The notes below the pieces were generated by a model. The model saw nothing but the letters and a program-made list of their open reading frames with translations, ran no database searches and was not told the origin of the DNA. The position numbers were made by a program, and so were the translations under genes. Shown in pieces: positions 22,800 through 35,092 of a stretch of DNA of 64,000 nt. The stretch is from Kuschelorhynchus macadamiae (lineage: Eukaryota > Arthropoda > Insecta > Coleoptera > Curculionidae), in the NCBI GenBank assembly GCA_030620095.1, contig JAUTXW010003400.1:62001-126000 (forward strand), read 5' to 3'. How positions within the stretch are numbered: the stretch's first letter is position 1; each line of letters begins with the position of its first letter.

Positions 22800-25795
22800 T
22801 AACTTATTTGTTTACTAGCTTTGTTTTTTATCCAATAAAAATTTTTCTTGGTTTTTGTATGTATTTGTTTATTTACACTCTTTTTAAATTTCTATAGGTC
22901 CTTAGTTTCTTTTTTGTGTCACAAACATATTAATTTATCATACGCACCTAGGTAGTTAAAAAATATAAATAAAACAAATAAACGTCTATTATAGGATCTA
23001 CAAGTTTTCAAATTAGGATTGGTGGAAAAAGTGTCTGTTCATTACTGGGACAAAAACGTCTGTCATTCATTATTACATACTTAATGCAATTTAAGCGAAA
23101 CGACTGCTAAACTATGGTAAAAAATAATATCTAGGTTTTATTTTGGTATATAGGAGTTTGTGATTTGAAAAAAAGTGGTATTTTCGATCATTTATATGAG
23201 AATAATTTCTTAAAGTGTCCATAACTGGTGCCAATCACCTATATCCACATCAAATGAATCAGATCGTGCTTGTCAAAAACTTGACAGAAATAGAAGAGAA
23301 TCAAAAAGGTTCCACAACACGTTTGAAAGAATAAATTTGCAGCATGTTTTTAAGTTTGTGTGAATTAATGTTCAATTATGAAATTCGTGCGAATTTTGCC
23401 TTCAAAATAAAACACAGGTTTTAATTGTTCAAATAATGGTACTGACCAGAGTCTAAATATGAAATTTTCTAAAAAATTTTGCTCTATTTTTTTAAGTATA
23501 CGCTCCAGCGTATTTGCAACGGATCATTGGACGGAAATATTTTTTTAGGCAAATGGAGATAAATCTTATTTTTAAATCCAGATTTATCGATGACGGAAGA
23601 ATTATGTATACAATCCACTATGCCCCAGAATCGTTTTACACTGTGATAAGTTGAATTGGTGTTGTTGTAGATGTATTATATGTTGATACAGTTGAAAATT
23701 TGGCCACGTATAAGAATAACTTACTGGAGGACCTCAAGTGAGGAAATCAGGTAGATTCTATGTATGCAGGGTATGCCTTAAAATTCTTTTGACAAGGATA
23801 TTTTCATAATATAATGAGGAGGCTTTTATAACGAGAAATAGAGATTTTGATAACTAACGGTAAGGTTTTTGGCACTACTTCTGGTTTGCTGCAGCATTCC
23901 CATAATTTAGGGACTTTGCTAATGAAACTCACAATATGTGCCATTCGCAGCGGCTAAACTTTGCACGTTATTTAAAAAATTAAAATGGTGGACTTTGGCA
24001 GTTAACGCAAGAAAAGAATTTGTTTTTGTTCGTTTTTTCCTAAGTAAAACGAAGATGTCCACTCTGTTAAATTTATATATCTGTCGCCTATTTAGATTTA
24101 TAGACTGTTAACTTTTTAACAAACATTGATGAATACGATTATTACTCTGACAAAGAACGAAAGCTTTCACGGCTGTAGTCAATTAAGAAATCCATGATTT
24201 CTTAATGGGCCATTACTCTGATAGTATTAAAAATCTTGGAATCCGTTTTGATGGGAGATAACGTTTATTGAGGTGAGTCTAAAGGGGTTATAAACTCGGT
24301 AATAAATTATGGCTTTGTTTTGCGAAATTGTTGTACATTCCCACTTGGTAGAGAAGAAATGCCAAAATGAAATTTAGGGAAATGAAGACCGGTAACACCG
24401 CAATGCTAACATGTACAGGAAGAGTCTGCGGCATGCATCATTCGACAGTTATTGATTTGTTATTGTTTAGGCTGTCCCTCTTTTTTAAATTTTATCAGGT
24501 AATTGTTGGAAGTTACATTATAGCTACTTAATATTATCAATTCAAATATTGAATATTTTAGAATAATCGTAATTTTGAAAAATGGATTCAGTTTCATAAA
24601 AATACCTTAGTTACTTAAGTTTAAATAGAATTAATTCTTGCCAGAAAAAGAAATTATTTAAGTTATGTTATTATTAATGAAACAAAAAGGTCTGTCTGTA
24701 TAACGTGTATAATATACACGTACGTGTACACGGGACTTTAAGTTTTCAATATTATTTCTTAACCGAATGTTGAAATTATGTTTGTTAACTTTGTTAATAA
24801 AAGTTTGTTTAAATAAAAAATGTTTTTCTTTAATATTTATTTTCACCGTTCAAGGCACCTACGCTTTACTATATTAGGATACTAAATACAAATTTTTCTA
24901 AACATAAAGTTTTTAAAACATATTTAATAAACTCTTACATTTTTGTTCGTATGATGTCGATAAATATAATAGTGTTATTCTGCAAAATAATAATTGATGA
25001 AACTACTTCTTTCACAATAGAAAAACAAAATGTTATTTCATATTTAGTACTTCACGTCTCCTATTAAACGAATTTATTGATCAAGCGTTCGAACGAGTGT
25101 TTAGTCAGTTTAAAATATGCAACTGTGGTTTAATATATGATGTAGCAGTTACGCAAGGATATGTTTAGAACAAATTTCTAAGTTTAACTGCATTTAAGTT
25201 TAAAGACAACATAATTAACTACCGGAAGACAAGCATGTATATTAAAATTAATTTTATTGGGATATAGATATTTAGTTTTTGACATTTTTTTGGTTTAAAT
25301 GCATGGAAATATGAATATGCCTAATAGACCTTAACTTCATACATCCCTTTCCATTCTGTAAAATATGGTATTCCCTTACTTTTCCTTGATACTTTCATTT
25401 GCACAAATCTGGTTTTCGGAATCAAGCTTACAGTAGATGTGATTTGAGGTAATGCGGTTTATGTTTAGTTGTTACTGTTTACTTTTATTATTAAAAATGG
25501 GATATCCCGCAAGTGTTGTGAATTAAATAGAAATATGACAAAGATAAAATTATTATATTTGATTATAAAGCAGATCAACCTAGTCTTGTATAGTTGAAGA
25601 ATAAAATAATTCTGCGTTGAAAATAAAAAGGGGACAATTATTTATTTATGGCGGATGTTAAAAAAGAGAATATCGGTTTTGCATAATACAATTTCTTGAC
25701 ATATTTACTGGTTGTTATGAAAAATAAAGACTTAATTATATTAACGATTTAAGGTTACGTCATTATTAACGATATACATAGACTATAAAAGACTA
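22800..25795. other. AT-rich DNA, no gene seen
   Basis: About 3 kb without recognisable coding sequence. A perfect 11-bp inverted repeat with a CAT loop (ATTAAGAAATC / GATTTCTTAAT) lies at 24182-24206. The short minus-strand frame at 24658-24846 looks like chance. Confidence 0.4.
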
Positions 25796-25798
25796 TTA

Positions 25799-26126
25799 AG
25801 CCCGCTACTTACTATTCGGTTCGGTTCATACATTCATATGAATGAACGAATGGGCGAAACAAAGAATGGACGAATATTTCATCTACACTATTCATCAATT
25901 TTTATTTAATACGATCACATGGGTTTCATGGGTCTCCAATTTATGAAAATGCATAAAAAATAAAAGATATGATTCGGAGAAATGGTTCGCCGAGGTCAAA
26001 ACCTACTTGATTACCCGCCCAGAAGGCGGAAACGCCGCACAACGAATCGAACGGATGAACCGGGCCTTCCATACTATGAGGACGAATGACCGCATAAACA
26101 AATGGGCGAATGGTGAGAAGCGGGCT
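25799..26126. mobile_element. MITE, 328 bp, TTA target duplication
   Basis: Ends are AGCCCGCTACTTACTATTCG on the left and, reverse-complemented, AGCCCGCTTCTCACCATTCG on the right, a near-perfect inverted repeat of about 20 bp. TTA flanks both sides (25796-25798 and 26127-26129). A 3-bp TTA duplication fits the PIF/Harbinger superfamily, though no transposase is present to confirm it. The interior carries repeated ACGAATG words. Confidence 0.8.
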
Positions 26127-26195
26127 TTAAGCCGTCTTTTGACCGAATAATCAAAAAACCATTCGTCCGGAAGTAATCTTTTGTTTCTTGTTGAG

Positions 26196-26495
26196 ATGTC
26201 GGTTCGATTCGTTCATTCGATTCGTCCCTTCATATGAATGAACGAATGGGCGAATCAACGAATGGGTATATTTCATCCACACTATTCATCAATTTTTATT
26301 TAATACGTTAAAGTGGATCTCACGTGTCTTAATGTGTTTGAAAATACATAAAAAACAAAAGATGGTTCGGACGAATGGTTCGCTGAGGTCAAAGCTTACT
26401 TGATTACCAGCCCAAAAGACGGAAACGCCGCGCAACGAAATGAACGGATAAACCCGGAACCTCCACACTATGCAACCGAATGAATGAATAGTAAA
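26196..26495. mobile_element. second copy of the 328-bp MITE family
   Basis: About 70 bp downstream of the first copy, the same sequence repeats in the same orientation: TTCATATGAATGAACGAATG, TTTTTATTTAATACG, GAAACGCCGCGCAACGAA and GAATAGTAAAAGGGCT. It has diverged from its neighbour and its ends are eroded. Confidence 0.75.
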
Positions 26496-26499
26496 AGGG

Positions 26500-27236
26500 C
26501 TTAGAAGACAGATAATAAATTTAGAATTGAAGAGATGGATATTATTTTTGTTAAAGTAGAAATATATGTATTTGAATATTTTAATATTATTTGATCTTAA
26601 AATTTCGGGAAGCCATAAATGTGCAGATAAACCATTTGATAAACATTTCAAATAATTGTTATACTGTTTACAATTAAATAAAAAATTGCTGACATCACCA
26701 TACTTTTTTCATGTTGGATAGTCAGGTCTCTCATCGACGATTCCAATTTGATACAAATGGAATGGTAGTCTAACGTGATTTAATTTCAGGAGACTTATGC
26801 AAGATGTAATTGCTTAATTAGTATCCGTACCTTAAAACCAATGTCTATGTAGTGAGTATTGGTATAAATTAGTAAAATTATCAATCTACGTTATATATGG
26901 GACCATTTTTAGTGCAAAAAACAATTTTTACTAACAAATATATAGAAATAATGTGCATCAGCTTCTTTTTTTTGTTTGGACATTCCTAAAATCAATTCTT
27001 AAATTACGTTAACAATAATTAGACCTGGGTATTTAAGAAATAAAATATTTATGGATACAAATAAATGCATATTGTATTATATATTTAACTTTATGTTGTT
27101 GAATTACGTTTCGTTTGGTAAAATATTGTCAACGCATAAATATTCCTTTAAAGGTGTTCAAATAATAATAACTCTCTCATAACTCATAGTTAAACCTATA
27201 TGGTCATTTTATACATCAAAAACTGATTTTTAAACA
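26500..27236. other. AT-rich DNA, no gene seen
   Basis: Nothing recognised. The minus-strand frame at 26289-26651 starts inside the MITE and is not a gene. Confidence 0.4.
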
Positions 27237-27288
27237 GCAGGAAACATAGCTTATATTCTTTACTATATATTTTAATAACAGAGTACGT

Positions 27289-27649
27289 ACCACCCCTTAA
27301 TATGCAACTTAGGTACAAGAACTTGGTTTTTGTGAAATAACTCATTTTGTCTTTGTCATACCATAAATATGACAAAATAAAAGCTTATAAAATTCTGTAG
27401 AAAAAAGGATTTGTACACTTTCTACATAACACTAGCACTATCGAAGTCAGCTGAAAGTGGCCCCTATAGCGATAGTGATGGTGTTATGTAAAAAGTGAAT
27501 CGAACATTTTTTGCACACAATCTTATGAGCTTTTATTTTATATAACACCATATTTATCGTATTACAAAGGCAAAACCAATTATTGAACAAAAATCAACTT
27601 GTGTATAATTTGCATATTTAAGAGGTCGCGTAGTCATCAGAAGTGGTAG
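27289..27649. repeat. foldback (long inverted repeat) nested in the hAT-like element
   Basis: The left half is the imperfect reverse complement of the right half along about 165 bp. The centre is CACTATCG (left) and CGATAGTG (right) around a short GC-richer loop, and the outer parts pair TTAATATGCAA with TTTGCATATTTAA. It is likely a palindromic MITE. Confidence 0.75.
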
Positions 27650-29009
27650 AATTTTTAATATGTTTTAATTATGTCTTTTTTTACCCCCAAGTCTGATTTA
27701 TTAAACTATTATTACCGCCTGGAGTATTAACATTTAATTATGTTGCCATTAAAAAGATTTGTTTTCCTTATAAAAATTAGTATGTATTATCGATAATCAC
27801 TTTCTTGGTAAATTTAAATTAGATTTTTTTTATAACATTTGAAGTAAGGTGTGTTAAAACTTGTTAGTCTTAAAAAATTTAACTGCAAAATATAAGTTTT
27901 TCAACTAGTACTTGTGAATATTTTTGCTTTAACTTATAAACTATCACAAAAACTTCAAATTTTCTTAAGTGTATCCGATAACAAATTCTAGTAATTTTTG
28001 AGATGGGTATATTTTGTTAATTTTTCAATCCCTCTGTTGATTTGTACCTGCTGTAATCATAATAGCTACTGAAAATAACATAACAGTAAAAACAGAAGCA
28101 AATTACCAAATCAAACAAAACTTTTAACAATTGATGACAAGGAATTTTTTACTCACAAAATATAAAAATATATCATTTTTCTCTACCTCGTTAAGTAACA
28201 AAGTTAAGTAAGGTAGGGAGTCCAGTTTATATTCAATATCCCTGTACATTTATCATTTAAGAAAAATGTTTTAAACTTATACGCAAAATTCAAAAATTAA
28301 TTAATATACAGGGAGTTCCGCTTAATAAATAATACTTTTTGCTGCACTACTTTTCTAACCAACCTGTTTACGCTGAAATATTTTTACATGATGCACAATT
28401 TGTCACTACCTAATATTTCAAATGTGTTTTACTGCCAAATTTAATCTTTTAGGCATAAACAACGCAGTGTTGTTGTCTTACCCTGTACATACTACTTAGC
28501 TTCCTGTCAAATTTTCATTACTACCTAACTAACTTATTACCTAAACTCCACCTACATCTTAATATTTATCACCTTCAGACAAAATAAATTCGTAAAAAAA
28601 CTCTATGAATTTCAAAAATCTAATATCCTAGGTAAGCCCAGTTATCTTTTTTATATGATTTATAAAATGCAAACAAACTGCACTTTACTGCTTGTTACTG
28701 CAAATCAAGTAACTAAACTAAAACTAACCCGAAACATAACAGTAGCTTGCTATGTTTCATTTTGATTTCGAAGTAAAAACGGTAGAAGAGTAGTGTTAAA
28801 AAGTTGGTGAAACTTTCGGAAAATAAAAAAGTGCCAACGCCGATAAAATCAAAAAGGGGGCGCCATCAAATGAGATACTCTTTTGTAGCTAAAATTACTT
28901 TTTGAAACTAAAGTTACATTTTGTAACTAAAGGTACTTTTCAAAAGTAGCCGTTGCAAGATACTCACCAAAGTCTCTAATTACAAGATACTTTTTCCATA
29001 ACTAAAGAA

Positions 29010-29041
29010 GTAACTAAGTTACTTCAGAGTAACTTAGTTAC
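29010..29041. repeat. perfect 14-bp inverted repeat, TCAG loop
   Basis: GTAACTAAGTTACT and AGTAACTTAGTTAC flank a TCAG loop. It lies among the subterminal repeats of the hAT-like element and may reflect transposase-binding repeats in opposite orientation. Confidence 0.9.
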
Positions 29042-29087
29042 TTTATTCTAACTATAGATATTAGATACTTCCAGCTCTGGCAGGAAA

Positions 29088-31680
29088 TATTCCCTAAATA
29101 ACTTCTTTACGTTATCTATTCTCTAACGCACCTTTTATTAGCGAAATATTGATAAAGATAATACAATTTATTGACACACTGTTTATTATAACAAAATCTT
29201 TTTCCTAAAGTAAATATCCTTTAAAATAAACGTAAACAACTAAAAGAAGCATACATAAAAATATGAGATAAATATACCTTGCTATTAAAAAAGACCATTT
29301 TACCATTCCCACTCTAAGCTTTATTTAAAAGCACTGTGCCTTAACAGTTATCCGTATGAATTGATTATGTTAACTGCACTTATCTGAATGTGGAGTAGTT
29401 TTGCAATAACCTAAATTACTACAGTACTAAATAAGTTATTACGTTAACAATACACTAACTAATTCACTTCACTCACCACTATTCACTATTCATTTAAACA
29501 ATTCACTATCATCTAAAAGATGCCTTTTTAATATTACCACTATTAAAGGAATTAATTACACCACATCCTAGTGTTATAAATTTTTTTAACCTTGCCGCAC
29601 GGATTTCGTAAAAGATTGTTAAAAATCGCAGTTTTTAGTTCGAGAGGAGCAACATGTAATACATGCTAGACAGTATGATAAACCACATATGCATGGCTAT
29701 TATCCTTAAATGCTTAATAACTATTATTTTATAAAACTGTTCTAGATCGAAGGAACTTTGTTCAGAACCGGATTAAACGAAATAAGGCGTAAAATTATCA
29801 GATTACTGCAATGTGATAATAAAAGCTTAATTTTTCTTCTTAAACATTTCAAATATATTTTAATTTTCGGTAATTGCACTTGAAATTCAATAATTTCATA
29901 AGAACTATTTTGCATTTATTACTTGCTTTCTTCAAATAAATATTTTAACTATTTATAAAATTTAGTTCAAATACAAAAGTAGTTTAAGTATTATAAAAGT
30001 ACTTCAAATACTGAGAAATTATTTTAAATACTCTAAAATAATTTTAATTACTTTGGATTTATTAAATCAAATATTTTTCATTTATTTTTTTTCGAATCAA
30101 CACTCCTGACTTAACCGGAAGTTGATTTAAATGTAATATTTTAAAAGGTATATTTTTGAATATATGGATTAAGGCTTTTTGAAGATGGCCGTATATAAGG
30201 AAAAATAACTTTAAATCGATACTTGCTGGCCTGGCAGACTTTGTTCTGCCTTTCCCGTTAGATGGCGCGATGCATTTTCAGTAAAATTATAAGAATATGA
30301 GGCGCATTCACCACTTCGTCCAGAACTGAGGTTGAAGAAAAACAAATTGGTTCTATAGAAAAAATACGCGATAAAACAACACAAAAACAGTGTTGAAAGG
30401 TCTCGGTCACCAGATGATCAAATCAAATAGAAAAAAACTGTGTAAATTGGTACAGTATAACTCTCTCACGAACTTCTAAAAAATCTGTCTTAGTGTTTCA
30501 AATATATAGAGATTGCTACATCAAATATGTTGTCATAAGATACTTAATTTCGATAATCTGCCACGTTACCATTTGAAAACCGAACTAACGGTGGCTAAAG
30601 GAAAACCCAAAAATAAAAAATATATAAGAATATCTATAATGTAGTTAATAAAAAGTTATCAGGTAACACATTTTTTTGAACAATAAACGTATAAAAAAAT
30701 GGCGTTCATTCGCGGCGTTGTAAAATTCTTTTACCTTTATGCTGACAGTATTTATGCAAAATTTACATTCAAGTTTTTTTTTAAGTTATTTATATAGTTA
30801 TACAGAGTCCTGCAATAGTGCGTCAGGCATTCATAGCTGGTATACCAATTAGGTTAGGAATTTCGTTAGTACACAGACCTATGCTATACATATGACTTTA
30901 TTTCGGGAACATATTTTCGCATATACAGGGTTGTTTATTTTTTTTTTCAATTGAAAACACAAGGTTGCTATAGAAAATTTTCAATATAAAATGCACAGGA
31001 CAAATACTCAATAAAAGTAAAAATATGAACTTTTGTAGGCTAAAATTACTACCTCCTAAAAAAAGTTATAATCTTTATCATATATTCTGTTATTGGATGT
31101 AAAGACAACAATACTATTTTTTGTAAATGTTAATAAAATTTACAATATCAAGTATTGTGAAAAAGAAAGACACATACATTTTCAAATGCTTTTAATCAAG
31201 TAATATCAAATCCCCCAAACAAATAATTTCAAACCAGCAGGGTCCAATGTAGTTATAACATCGCAATTGGAGCACTGTTAAATGAAATTTTCAATAAACA
31301 ACTCAAAACAGTCAATAATAATTGTGTTATTTTCTGCCTCTTTAAACATTAAGGTACTTTTGTTTTTCAAAAGTAACTTGGTAAAATTTCGAATTTGTAA
31401 GTTAAATCAATAAAATGTAAAATTGAATTTCAATTTGAATAATGGAATTAAAAACTGATAAATAGACCATAAGTGTCATGGAGATAATGATAATATAAGA
31501 CTTATTTTCTATTTCTATATATTCTAGTTCTGTTTGCATTTAAAGCTATTGTTACAGTCATTCATTAGCCCAAGAGATAGGACTTTTTGCTCCAATTTTA
31601 CTTTTTTTCTGCAGAGAAGCTTAGTCTCTCAAATCATAATACATTCCATTACCATGGCAATGGTTCTACAGAACAAAGTA
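29088..31680. other. AT-rich DNA, no gene seen
   Basis: About 2.6 kb without recognisable genes. Small features only: GGCAGA/TCTGCC inverted repeat near 30234 and an ATACAGGG word near 30924. Confidence 0.4.
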
Positions 31681-31683
31681 TCA

Positions 31684-31684
<1 letters not shown>

Positions 31685-31736
<52 letters not shown>
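31685..31736. repeat. (AT)n microsatellite
   Basis: About 50 bp of AT at the outer end of the left inverted arm. It produces artificial tyrosine/isoleucine runs in translated frames. Confidence 0.97.
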
Positions 31737-31740
<4 letters not shown>

Positions 31741-33680
31741 TTACAAAGTGCATTAAGAGATTTTTTTCAAATGACTCAAAAGGTCATCACAGTAAAACAA
31801 AATTTTTCTGGGCTCACTTACATAAACTTGAGGTTAAACTTGTTTTCTCGTTTCTCATTACCTCAGTGATTTAAAAAAACGACTATTTAAAATTACAGTA
31901 TTTATTATTCCTTGTAATATGTTCTTACGTCTAACCTAACCTACTATTTAATTCCTTGCCCAAATTCAAATTGAAAACATGCTTTATTTTCAGAAGTATC
32001 TTATTTACAAAGCAGAAAAGAAAATCGTAATAAAAGTTACATAGTTAAACGCTCTTGCTTAGTCTAAGGACTAAAGTACAAAATAAATTCAGCTATTGTA
32101 CGTATATGTTATAATTATTGTTACAATAACCCCACGTGGGTATTGTTACTGTCCGCAAATTTCTCTTTTTGGACTAACAATTTTTGAAATTTGTATTTTT
32201 TAGTATTCGAAGTGCTGGAACTCGGTAAGGGTACGTCGGGAAATATTCATCTAGGAAGTAGATCGTACAGGATAAACGAGCGTTTCTTTTGGTAAAATGC
32301 AGTTTTGGAGGGACTTGTAATAAAGTGGCAGCAGCGTCCGATATGGGCACTCTTTACGAAACCCCAATGTTCGTTAACGAGCAATATCGAAGTTTAAAAA
32401 TAAAAAAAATGTACAAAATGGGGTCACTTTGAAGAAATTCTGCGGAGTCGAAACCCTGACTGCATTGTCTAGGTAAAAAGGAGGTTCGATCGGGAATATA
32501 AAGGAGATTTAAAATCAATATAGGATGTCTATACCTCGTATGACGAGAAAGAACTTACGAGTGAAGGAAATGTTACGTGACCCTAAATCTCCTCATAGGG
32601 ATTGAAATCGCCAAAATTACTCTTCGGTTTATACAGGGCGAGCCATTTAAAACTAAAATTTCAATTTTGTTTTGATATCTTTCTCTATGGTTTTGCGTTT
32701 GGCCCTGTAACATATGAACGGTTGTACCTTAGCGAATCAAGTAAACACGGAAAGAAATCTCTTTATTTCTTCTAGAAGGCGATCAGGGATAAAAATGATT
32801 AAATATATCAATTACGGGAAGTCGGAAAATTGGATAAAATTGAATTTGCAATAAGAATACATATAAGTTCCATTTGATAGAGAACTGGAACATTTTTCAA
32901 GGTGGCCTGGCATTGCCAGCTGAAGTTTTGACGGACATGTCAGAATAAACAGTTTGTAGGGGGCGCGATGTTTTTAACTCGAAATGCCTTCAAACATTTG
33001 TAAATATCCCTTTGGGAGCTTTGAGACTTAGTGAAAATGGATATACATATCGAAAAGTAGAGAAATAGCAAGTATTTAATGCCTAATTTTGTATACGAAA
33101 TGAAGGTAGTTGTTATTCAAAATAATAAATGCATGTATGGTTTGGAGATTTTAATGTTTATCTTAGTTTTATGCTTACTTTTTGCTTTATATGCGACATT
33201 TAATGTGTTGCTGACTTTAGTATGTATAATTTCGTGTTATATATTCAAAGGGTTGTAAAGCAAACAGATTCGGTTTGGCAGTGGCATTTTTCAGTAATCG
33301 GAGGATTCAGCAGCATCTTTAGTTTAATTTTTTACATTAAGTACTTTTATAACTATAACATACACGTATAATAGCTGACTTCCTTTGTAGTTTAGTCCTT
33401 ATACTAAGAAACAACGTTTAACTGTGTAACTTTTATTACGATTTTCTTTCCTGCTTTGTAAATAATATAATTCCTTTTGATAATAAAGCATGTTTTCAAT
33501 TTGAATTTGCGCAGTATTAGATAATAGGTTAGACGTAAGAACATTACTAGAAATAATAAATACTGTAATTTTAAATGGTCGTTTTTTTTTAAATCACTGA
33601 GGAAATGAGAAACGAGAAAACAAGTTTAATCTCAAATTTATGTAAGTGAGCCCAGAAAAAATCTTTTAATGCACTTTGTA

Positions 33681-33683
<3 letters not shown>

Positions 33684-33771
<88 letters not shown>
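33684..33771. repeat. (AT)n microsatellite
   Basis: About 88 bp of AT at the outer end of the right inverted arm. Confidence 0.97.
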
Positions 33772-33774
<3 letters not shown>

Positions 33775-33797
33775 TTTTCCAGATTAAATAATATTAA

Positions 33798-35092
33798 ACA
33801 CCCGGCTGTGTGCGTACGACCAGTACGAATTGGCATGATGGGTGCCAGTAGCCGTATATAGTCTTTACTTGGGGGGGAGGATCTTTACTTTCTTTTTATG
33901 CACCTAAAAATACACTAACTCTGGGGGAGTTTTGCCCAGCGATAGCGAAAAAAGGTCTCCATTTTATACTATTTGTATCATTTAAGCTTAAATAATAAAG
34001 ACTTGGAGGGGTGGGGTGGTAGGGAGGTTTATCCTCCAAACCACCCCTTAAATACGCCACTGATGGATCCCTTGTAGCTGGTTGGTTAAACATGCCCGCG
34101 TTCAGGTGTCGGAATACTGTCATTTCCATGTTTTCTCGCGTCTCTCCATGGCTTGAAATTTGGTTATTGTATAGGTTAACCTCGGGTATTTTCTCAAACG
34201 GTCCAAATCAGGCAGGTGGGGGGTGTTATTCATCGTGCTCGAGTCCCAACCCGCTTTACAGGATTCGCTAGCACAGGGTGGCTGGTTTGATTCCCCTAAC
34301 CGGCTCTGGTGAGCTCCTCCATGTCGGTGGGACCATTCGCCGTGTCATAACTCCTGAGGATGTCCTCGTGAGGAACATTCAATTCTATCTGATCTTTGCC
34401 CGCGTTGCTAAAGGTTGGGGTGGTGACATCATTTTATACTGAAAACTTATTCCGGCATCGACCTGTTCAACTCTACTAAGTTTGGGACGTTACTTTATCC
34501 CCCTGAAACTTTCAGGGGTTATAGTGGATGAATGGGGCTATCAAATGCCGTTGGTGGCCCCCTTCTCCTCCTAGGAATAACATGTCATCGATGTGGATTA
34601 CGGCCACGTTCAACGGGGTTGAGTTCGTCACTTTTTTTCCTCAAACTTCCAGGGCTTGAGGGCTGATTATATATCTATCGATTGACCGTTGAAATCAATG
34701 GCGATTGTCTTATAGTTTAAAGGTGCAGCATCCCAAAGTCAGGGTCAGGTGATACGCTTCAATTACCACTCAATACGTATGGTTTTAGTAAGAGCGGGTG
34801 GAATGGACGACATTGGTTTTCGGACGCAGATTTGGAGAAACTATTAATATTTTCTCTCTTAACTATTTAGGGACAATGCTATGAGAATAACGTTTTGGCA
34901 AAAACGATTCTTCTTAGTACAGCGTTGGTCAGAAGTACCACACCAGTGACGGGGCCATTATCGGGCTTACCTCTCACTTTTACCTTTTTTGTTAGCGGTG
35001 CGCTTCGCCCGCGCCGGCCGCAGGATGTGGTTCCTAGGGATGTTCTAGACTTCCACAGTAAAACGTTTTCTAATGTATGCCTCGCCTAAGGA
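33798..35092 (+). pseudogene. decayed coding-like segment of foreign look, possibly viral
   Basis: This region is visibly richer in G and C than its flanks. One plus-strand frame runs from about 33798, passes across the MITE (33846-34062) if that is set aside, and continues to about 34690 with only a few stops. It includes SMFSRVSPWLEIWLLYRL, GGTIRRVITPEDVLVRNIQF and LGRYFIPLKLSGVIVDEWGY. After frameshifts it continues at 34840-35089 with LAKTILLSTALVRSTTPVTG and FTFFVSGALRPRRPQ. The density of aromatic and structured motifs suggests a real former protein. I do not recognise the family. A capsid or nucleoprotein relic of an RNA virus is one possibility; another is an unfamiliar transposon gene. 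Confidence 0.4.
33846..34062. mobile_element. 217-bp hAT-like MITE with 8-bp TSD
   Basis: The ends are CAGTAGCCGTATATAG and, reverse-complemented, CAGTGGCGTATTTAAGG. Flanking 8-mers are ATGGGTGC (33838-33845) and ATGGATCC (34063-34070), six of eight identical. CAGTGGCGTA ends and 8-bp duplications are typical of hAT elements. It interrupts the coding-like segment. Confidence 0.65.

Larger units (their letters stand above)
27245..29079. mobile_element. hAT-like non-autonomous element, 8-bp TSD GCAGGAAA
   Basis: GCAGGAAA occurs at 27237-27244 and exactly again at 29080-29087. The enclosed 1835 bp begin CATAGCTTATATTC and end, reverse-complemented, CAGAGCTGGAAGTATC, sharing the CAxAGCT terminus. 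An exact 8-bp duplication and a CAGAGCT-type end are hallmarks of hAT transposons. The right 200 bp carry alternating GTAACTAAAG and AAGATACTTTT subterminal words. No transposase is visible. A foldback element sits 44 bp inside the left end. Confidence 0.6.
31685..33771. mobile_element. element with ~370-bp inverted arms and (AT)n at both ends
   Basis: The left arm (31736-32116) and right arm (33349-33683) are imperfect reverse complements: for example TTACAAAGTGCATTAA, GGGCTCACTTACATAAA, GTTCTTACGTCTAACCTA, AAATTGAAAACATGCTTTAT and GAAAATCGTAATAAAAGTTA in order on the left and mirrored on the right. The left arm has an extra insert of about 40 bp near 31775. Each arm ends outward in a long (AT)n tract (31685-31736; 33684-33771). 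The 1.2-kb centre has no open frame of note and contains a CCCCACGTGGG near-palindrome at 32130. It could be a foldback transposon or two opposed copies of one element. Confidence 0.7.

Noticed and set aside
26289..26651. 120-codon minus-strand frame
   Set aside because: Starts inside a MITE copy and shows no protein features.
31534..31874. Open frames with long YI repeats
   Set aside because: They are translations of the (AT)n tract; the same applies to the frame at 8266-8526.
34270..34310. tRNA-like B box (GGTTTGATTCCCC)
   Set aside because: No matching A box or cloverleaf around it; it lies in the decayed coding-like segment.
34560..34610. Minus-strand IHIDDMLF, similar to an RT active site
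   Set aside because: No neighbouring RT motifs on that strand, while the plus strand has longer frames.
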